A stretch of DNA of 5,297 bases from an uncultured Actinomycetes bacterium (GTDB taxonomy: Bacteria > Actinomycetota > Actinomycetes > Nanopelagicales > Nanopelagicaceae), in NCBI GenBank assembly GCA_903901905.1, contig CAIUSQ010000128.1, forward strand, positions 1 to 5,297, written 5' to 3'. Position numbers and translations under genes: made by a program. Position 1 is the first letter of the stretch, and each line of letters starts with the position of its first letter. Of the stretch, positions 5,049-5,297 are shown piece by piece. The notes under the pieces were generated by a model. The model worked only from the letters and a program-made list of their open reading frames with translations. It was not told where the DNA came from and did no database searches.

Positions 5049-5297
5049 CTACTTCGTGACGTCTATTTTTGGAACATACGTAAGGTTTTTAAAAGGCCAA
5101 ATTACTGCCACTACTCGGCCTGAAACGGTTTTTAGAGGTACGAATCCACTGTTGATGTCGTCTTGGTGATATCTAGAGTCCGCACTTGCACCACGGTGAT
5201 CACCCATTACCCATAATTTTCCTTCAGGTACAGTCACATCAAATTTCATATCAGAAGGAGCATCTCCGCCATAAATATAAGGCTCTGTAACTTCTAC
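5049..5297 (-). CDS. lepB: Signal peptidase I, C-terminal part (5' end beyond right edge)
   Basis: Partial: the last 82 residues and the TAG stop. The frame is open to the right edge, so the internal ATG at 5247-5249 is not the start. Type I signal peptidase removes signal peptides from exported proteins at the outer face of the cytoplasmic membrane. The visible part has EPYIYGGDAPS, then VPEGKLWVMGDHRGASADSR. The latter is conserved box E (GDxRxxSxDSR), whose Asp and Ser residues support the active site. It is followed by the G-V-P strand and a VVAVIWPF segment before the end at DVTK. Here GDHR replaces the GDNR of E. coli LepB; I recall such variants in actinobacterial homologues. The catalytic Ser and Lys and the membrane anchor lie outside the window. 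It is the first visible gene of the lepB-rnhB-dprA-era run. Confidence 0.94.
   Translation of the reverse strand, partial: VEVTEPYIYGGDAPSDMKFDVTVPEGKLWVMGDHRGASADSRYHQDDINSGFVPLKTVSGRVVAVIWPFKNLTYVPKIDVTK

Noticed and set aside
4870..5169. Plus-strand open frame of 99 codons over the rnhB/lepB junction
   Set aside because: Antisense to the catalytic GVDEAGRG region of rnhB and the end of lepB; no independent support.
1..5297. CRISPR array, insertion sequence, tRNA/rRNA, toxin-antitoxin or phage-defence system
   Set aside because: No spaced direct repeats, transposase-like frame, terminal repeats or RNA-gene signature were seen. Genes cover nearly all of the window and are mostly housekeeping.

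Overview
The window looks like a chromosomal fragment of a low-GC, compact actinobacterium. By eye the GC content is in the low-to-mid 40s percent (not computed). Three things point to Actinobacteria: an N-terminal piece of a class II (mycobacterial AroG type) DAHP synthase, a group III actinobacterial phosphofructokinase ending in FFG, and the order lepB-rnhB-dprA. Low GC, very short spacers, overlapping genes and non-ATG starts fit the streamlined freshwater Nanopelagicales (acI, for example Planktophila or Nanopelagicus). That placement is inference from style, not from a marker gene.

Layout. Positions 1-297 (minus) hold the first 99 codons of a class II DAHP synthase, which runs off the left edge. 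A 41-nt spacer with a strong inverted repeat follows. Positions 339-1364 (minus) are a complete 6-phosphofructokinase with the Asp104/Lys124 signature of pyrophosphate-dependent enzymes. Positions 1365-1451 form a divergent promoter region. Positions 1452-1733 (plus) encode a 93-residue protein I do not recognise. It overlaps by GTGA the start of a 10-TM EamA/DMT-family transporter (1730-2608). The transporter tail overlaps by 24 bp the convergent era gene (2585-3505, minus). Upstream of era on the same strand are dprA (3525-4400), rnhB (4437-5045, TTG start) and the C-terminal 82 residues of signal peptidase I, lepB (5049 to the right edge).

How the genes relate. The minus-strand block lepB-rnhB-dprA-era (gaps of 3, 36 and 19 nt) looks like one transcription unit. 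It joins protein export, RNA/DNA hybrid repair, single-strand DNA handling and ribosome assembly; these are genome-neighbourhood partners, not one pathway. pfk and the DAHP synthase lie head to tail and draw on the same carbon pool: PFK acts on fructose 6-phosphate, and DAHP synthase uses phosphoenolpyruvate and erythrose 4-phosphate. The unknown small protein plus the EamA exporter form a probable two-gene unit, divergent from pfk.

I found no RNA gene, CRISPR array, insertion sequence or phage gene. Most of the window is conserved housekeeping sequence. The most interesting points are the predicted PPi-type PFK, the uncharacterised coupled small protein, two similar putative leaderless promoters, and the shortened rnhB-dprA neighbourhood.
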